The translations under genes and the position numbers were made by a program. 64,000 nt of DNA, taken from assembly GCA_050084515.1 (NCBI GenBank), contig CM114272.1, positions 19,840,001 through 19,904,000 of the forward strand. Direction: 5' to 3'. A model generated the notes under the pieces. It was not told the DNA's origin. It saw only the letters and a list, made by a program, of their open reading frames with translations, and ran no database searches. This document shows positions 60,721 through 64,000 of this stretch, piece by piece. The DNA is from Blasia pusilla (lineage: Eukaryota; Marchantiophyta; Marchantiopsida; Blasiales). The stretch's first letter is position 1. Each line of letters begins with the position of its first letter.

Positions 60721-61139
60721 CTAAACGCAGCGGCTCCTATAACTCGAGGAACTGATGTATTTGGCGCCGCTCTCCTCCTATCAACTTAGGGCCCATATCG
60801 GCTCCCAAGTCTCCATCGTGACTACGGTAGGACTCTCCGTAGCGGGTATCGGTGGTTGCTATGGTGCAACCCCGTCTCGAACAACAACACTCGGCCGCTC
60901 TCCTGCTGACCAAGCGCAAACTCGATCTCCTCCACGTGCAATGCCCAAAACCACGCCGATCTTTGTGGCTATCATCTCCTTGCGTACCTTCAAAACATCC
61001 CAAGAAGTCAAGGGTGTCTCTCCCGATCTCCTGGTGCGTAGATCTCCTCGGGTCTCGCCTTGACCCACGCCTCCACCGTCTCGGTAGGCATGGGGCTCAC
61101 CAACGCAACATTGTGATCTGTCGCGATCTCATATGACGC
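60721..61139 (-). pseudogene. Linker between methyltransferase and RT (copy D), function unknown
   Basis: Broken frames read ATDHNVALVSPMPTETVEAW, KARPEEIYAPGDRE and MGPKLIGGERRQIHQFLEL. Copy B has LIGGERHLVHRFV and MDFLGRRSSKDCRGG in the same order (28200-28400). I recognise no domain here. It is too long to be a simple spacer and may belong to the methyltransferase or the pre-RT region. Confidence 0.55.
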
Positions 61140-62080
61140 GTTGCTCGGCCACTCCCAAGCGAGGATCCATGTCAAGCGATTCAAGTCCATCGCTGACCCA
61201 AGACATGGCGTCGTGATGCCTCGACATCGATGGTACTGCCGTCCTCCGTGGGAAATCCCATCGCCGCTCTCTCTCGTCGGCGTTGGGCTCCACCAACCGC
61301 TGAACCTGGTCATCCCAAACCAAGCCAGGACCGGCCTCCTTGTATGCATAGGAAGCGGAAAACTCACAAACGTGGGCAAAGGCGCCCTGGCCTGCCTACC
61401 TACTGTTGACCACGTCGGCGGTGGTCGATCATCGTGCCCTCACTTTGTGATCGGCGACCTAGATCGAATGGAATCCACTAACAAAGGGAGGGGCGCTCCA
61501 CTCTGATCGCCCTCCATAACACCGTATGGGGCACCAAGTTGGTCCACCATAGACGCGGGCGATGGGCTCTACAACCTACACTCGCCGCATCCAAGAACAC
61601 TGCTGGGCGATCAGGCACGCACCTGATGAGCACTCGTCACGACCCGTGACCTAGAGTCTCCTAAGATCGGCATATTCTCCAGAATGTAGGCTGGAGAACG
61701 AGACTGGTCTCCTGCAACTGCCGTAAGACCCTCAACATCTCCCAAAACAACCTGGATCGAGTGTCGACCAACCCGCCGCCTCGTCCGACTCGATTGGTAC
61801 GACATGGCCAACCGGCAATGACCAAATCAATGGTCCCTACCGCTCTAAGTCTGCTCCCAACAACAACAAAATATCCCTCGGTGAGGGAACTCTGGTACCC
61901 GGATCGATTGCGGACTTGCATAATAAGTCGGGAAAACGAGGCGTAATTGCGCCACATGTCGTAGTGAGACGCGCCTCGCAACATCATCACTCTCCACATA
62001 CAAGTACTGCTGTACTCGCACTCCTGCCTGCAAAACAGCAGCTAACCCGGTGCTAATCCCTCCAAAGAGATCTAACACTC
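61140..62080 (-). pseudogene. C5 cytosine DNA methyltransferase domain (DNMT3/DRM-like) in gypsy pol, frameshifted
   Basis: Motifs occur in the canonical order on the minus strand: motif I VLDLFGGISTG (62078-62046; SAM binding), YLYVESDDVARR (about 61995-61970; the acidic SAM-ribose motif II), motif IV TIDLVIAGWPCR (about 61835-61800; the Pro-Cys catalytic pair), GRGGGLVDTRSRLFWEMLRV just after it, motif VI ILENM (61687-61672; Glu-Asn), motif VIII VFLDAASVGCRAHRPRLWW and TNL (about 61600-61534; the Arg-x-Arg), and motif IX-X segments RLVEPNADERERRWDFP and SAMDLNRLTWIL (61323-61140). The length, about 310 codons, equals a DNMT3 catalytic domain. Family knowledge: such domains methylate DNA cytosine de novo. 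Frameshifts near 61900, 61700, 61600 and 61500 and a stop or two mean this copy is inactive. It lies between protease and RT, so it was part of the polyprotein. Confidence 0.9.
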
Positions 62081-62564
62081 GAATACCCTCCTCCGGGATA
62101 CACCACACAATGGGTGTAGTATCCAAGGGTGTCATCGTAGCACTCCCCGCTACCTCGGGTTCCTCAGACCCGTCACGCTCTGGTGCAAACGCCTCGCTCC
62201 ACGCGGTCTGCACGTGCGCATCTGCCAATCGTTGAAGCTCCTCATTCGAGCCCCACAGGGGCACCTCTCCTCCACGGAATGATGCAGCTACCATAACACT
62301 CCTCTCCGTAGAAATGTCAGGAACGGGAGTATCCTCTGCATGGACATGTCCCTCAATCAAATCACTAGGCCAAGTGATGGCACTGCTAAATGCTGCTAAG
62401 GTCACCATCTCTCCTGGCCGTTGCTCGATCACTGCACTTGTGAATCGAACAGGTAATGAGCTAAGGCGCCCATCACTGATCGCCATCCTGGTCTCAGAGG
62501 GCGTTGACTCCTCCCGGTAATCGAGAAAACCCCGCCGGGTATAACACTTCGCTCCACCAACCAA
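62081..62564 (-). pseudogene. Spacer between protease and methyltransferase (copy D)
   Basis: The 239-codon frame 62564-61845 begins MVGGAKCYTRRGFLDYRE, the end of the protease segment, and continues SDGRLSSLPVRFTSAVIEQR and ERSVMVAASFRGGEVPLWGS before reaching methyltransferase motif I without interruption. This unbroken join between protease tail and motif I is the best direct evidence that the methyltransferase is part of the gypsy polyprotein. The spacer itself has no domain I recognise. Confidence 0.8.
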
Positions 62565-62979
62565 GACGTCGAGGACTCAAAGATCGAGTCACTATCGCCT
62601 TGGCGCGCACCACGGACTCATCGTCAGGATGTCGGCGAATCCTCACCACGACCTCTGTCGGGTGATATGCGTGTGGTACTCGTTCCACCCAAGGATGTCT
62701 CAGTATCCGAAATGGACAACACTCCACATCGGCTCGTCAAGCCCAATCCTCGAATGACGCTTTCCCCAACATCAAGGGTTGCGCTCCTGAATCCAACAAG
62801 ACGCGCTGCGGACTAAAAGCTCTACCTCCAGGACTCACCAATTGGAAGACCTCTCCTCGGTTATCTAGCAACACAACACCAGGAGAAGCCATGGCACGCT
62901 CTATCGCGGGTCTAGCGGGCATCTCCGCCATCCTAGCGACCGCATGACTGCCATGAATCGGCGTGGGCGGCCCGAGCAT
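62494..62979 (-). pseudogene. Retropepsin-type aspartic protease (copy D)
   Basis: The frame 62979-62737 has VLLDNRGEVFQLVSPGGRAF and then RVLLDSGAQPLMLGK, the catalytic Asp-Ser-Gly-Ala site of retroelement proteases (Asp codon at about 62793). After a stop, the frame 62727-62494 continues CPFRILRHPWVERVPHA and VVRAKAIVTRSL, the second half, with the VGGA-x-x-Y flap-like end in the next frame. Confidence 0.85.
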
Positions 62980-63691
62980 CCGCTCAAGGGCAGGTCCATC
63001 ACCTCCTCTGCAATCACCTCTGACGAGCGTGATGCGGGAACTCCAACTCGCTCACATAGTGGCGGCGGCCAAAAAGCCTCGGCGGGCGTACCTCCCAACG
63101 TCACAACATCGGAAGCAGAAAATAAAGGAGTGCGGTACACAACGGTGGCCGCCCCCAACAACGTGCTCAACACATGCCCCTCCTGAGCATCAACAACAGG
63201 AGTCGTCGCACTCGCTTCTCCCATCGCCCTCCGTGCTTACACACCAACAACATTACCAACTCTCCGGGAACTTTGATGAGGACCCATCGATGGGGTCCTC
63301 ATCGCTTCGCATAACGTGAAAGATTGAGGAAGCCTAGTGCGTCTCTGGCTTCCCCTCATTTGTGGATCCAACTCTGCGCCGCTGCTCCTCCGCAGCGTCA
63401 AGCTGCGGCGGTCTCCATCTCGGCAACCCCGCACATCCATCCAGGGTCCTCCAGATCTCTGGCTGCTCCATATGATGTCGATGCCACGGATCCGGCATCG
63501 GGTAACCTCAATGCCATAGCGGCAATCTGCTCCTCAGTTTGTTGTATCGGCGACCATCCCGGCCTCACGTCCAAAGCATCTCCTCGGCGCGTCTAGGTGG
63601 TGGTACTCTACCTCCTCCACGGGAAGCTCCACCACCCTGTCGGGCAACTCCAACTCCTCGTCCCCCAACGGGACCACCTGGAGCACCATCT
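62980..63691 (-). pseudogene. Region between gag zinc knuckle and protease (copy D)
   Basis: Frames such as 63224-62901 (TPVVDAQEGHVLSTLLGAAT, VVYRTPLFSASDVVTLGG) run without a recognised domain. Gly/Arg/Pro-rich sequence (63640-63740) follows the zinc knuckle, as is common in gypsy gag. Confidence 0.55.
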
Positions 63692-63976
63692 CTAGGCCCA
63701 CCCGGACCGGCTACTCGCTCTCGTGCCCTCTCTGGCCCTCGGTCCAGCATCCCGCTGATGATGGGCTCCACCACATGACCAACACGTAATAGTAGGCAGC
63801 TGCTGCTGAGCCGCATATGAAGACGCAGGTCTCTGTGGCACGGCTTCCCGGTATCCTCCCTGAGCTTGTGGTGCCACAATCGACCTATCTCGGAGTCCAT
63901 GTTGCTGCACAGGTGGTGCAGACAATCGTGACTGCTCTCGCCTAGAACCCATGGTGGCTACGCTCTCCTCCGCCAT
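63692..63976 (-). pseudogene. Gag C-terminal part with zinc knuckle (copy D)
   Basis: The frame ends with CWSCGGAHHQRDA, a C-x2-C-x4-H-x4-C knuckle whose last Cys is lost because a one-base shift follows: the neighbouring frame reads tgc (Cys) at that point. The upstream phrase AENIERNMAEESVATMGSRR runs to the window edge and resembles the gag remnant at 36080-36400. Confidence 0.75.
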
Positions 63977-64000
63977 ATTGCGCTCAATGTTCTCGGCGGT

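Larger units (their letters stand above)
57467..64000 (-). mobile_element. Ty3/gypsy copy D: gag-PR-methyltransferase-RT-RNase H-integrase-PHD, running off the right edge
   Basis: This is the most complete copy of the family. Domains are ordered from 64000 downward as listed in the sub-features. Frameshifts and a few stops break the reading frame in most domains, so it is not functional as it stands. The 5' LTR and most of gag lie beyond the window. Copies A, B and C match it in sequence and in domain order. Confidence 0.92.

Overview
The window is plant nuclear DNA. It holds two intron-bearing host genes of plant type, pyrimidine microsatellites, and many decayed LTR retrotransposons. The style of the host proteins and the mix of element types suggest an early-diverging land plant (moss, liverwort, lycophyte or fern) or a close streptophyte relative. 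That placement is inference; no lineage-diagnostic marker is present.

Host genes. At 99-3097 (minus, running off the left edge) lies a PotD-like polyamine-binding-protein gene with at least six exons and an N-terminal extension that may be an organelle-targeting sequence. At 15394-16901 (minus) lies a two-exon tetraspanin of 272 residues. No other host gene could be supported. The long stretches 3.1-13.5, 39-43.9 and 46.3-54.8 kb contain decayed repeats, minisatellites and featureless AT-rich DNA.

Retroelements. The key element is a Ty3/gypsy family on the minus strand, present as copies A (18.1-20.9 kb), B (20.95-21.14 plus 26.18-28.93 kb), C (55.3-55.65 kb) and D (57.5-64.0 kb, running off the right edge). 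Reading D from 64000 downward, the order is gag zinc knuckle, aspartic protease, C5-cytosine DNA methyltransferase domain, reverse transcriptase, RNase H, integrase, PHD finger. So one polyprotein carries a DNA-methylation 'writer' domain between protease and RT, and a chromatin 'reader' finger after integrase. All copies here are broken, but the domains recur in separate copies, so the architecture belongs to the family.

Other elements are two inverted Ty1/copia copies (21.1-26.2 kb plus; 28.9-33.3 kb minus) flanking copy B; an integrase fragment of a different gypsy lineage (33.3-34.65 kb plus); a gag remnant with an upstream LTR (36.1-38.4 kb minus); a chromodomain element deleted between gag and integrase (43.9-45.5 kb minus); a 1,024-bp solo LTR with 5-bp target duplication inside copy A; and a possible TIR-bounded element (9.47-12.73 kb).

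At five premature stops in copia copy 1, copy 2 still has the sense codon, and every difference is a C-to-T or G-to-A transition, as expected from decay of methylated DNA. At least six independent minisatellites and several perfect hairpins are also present.
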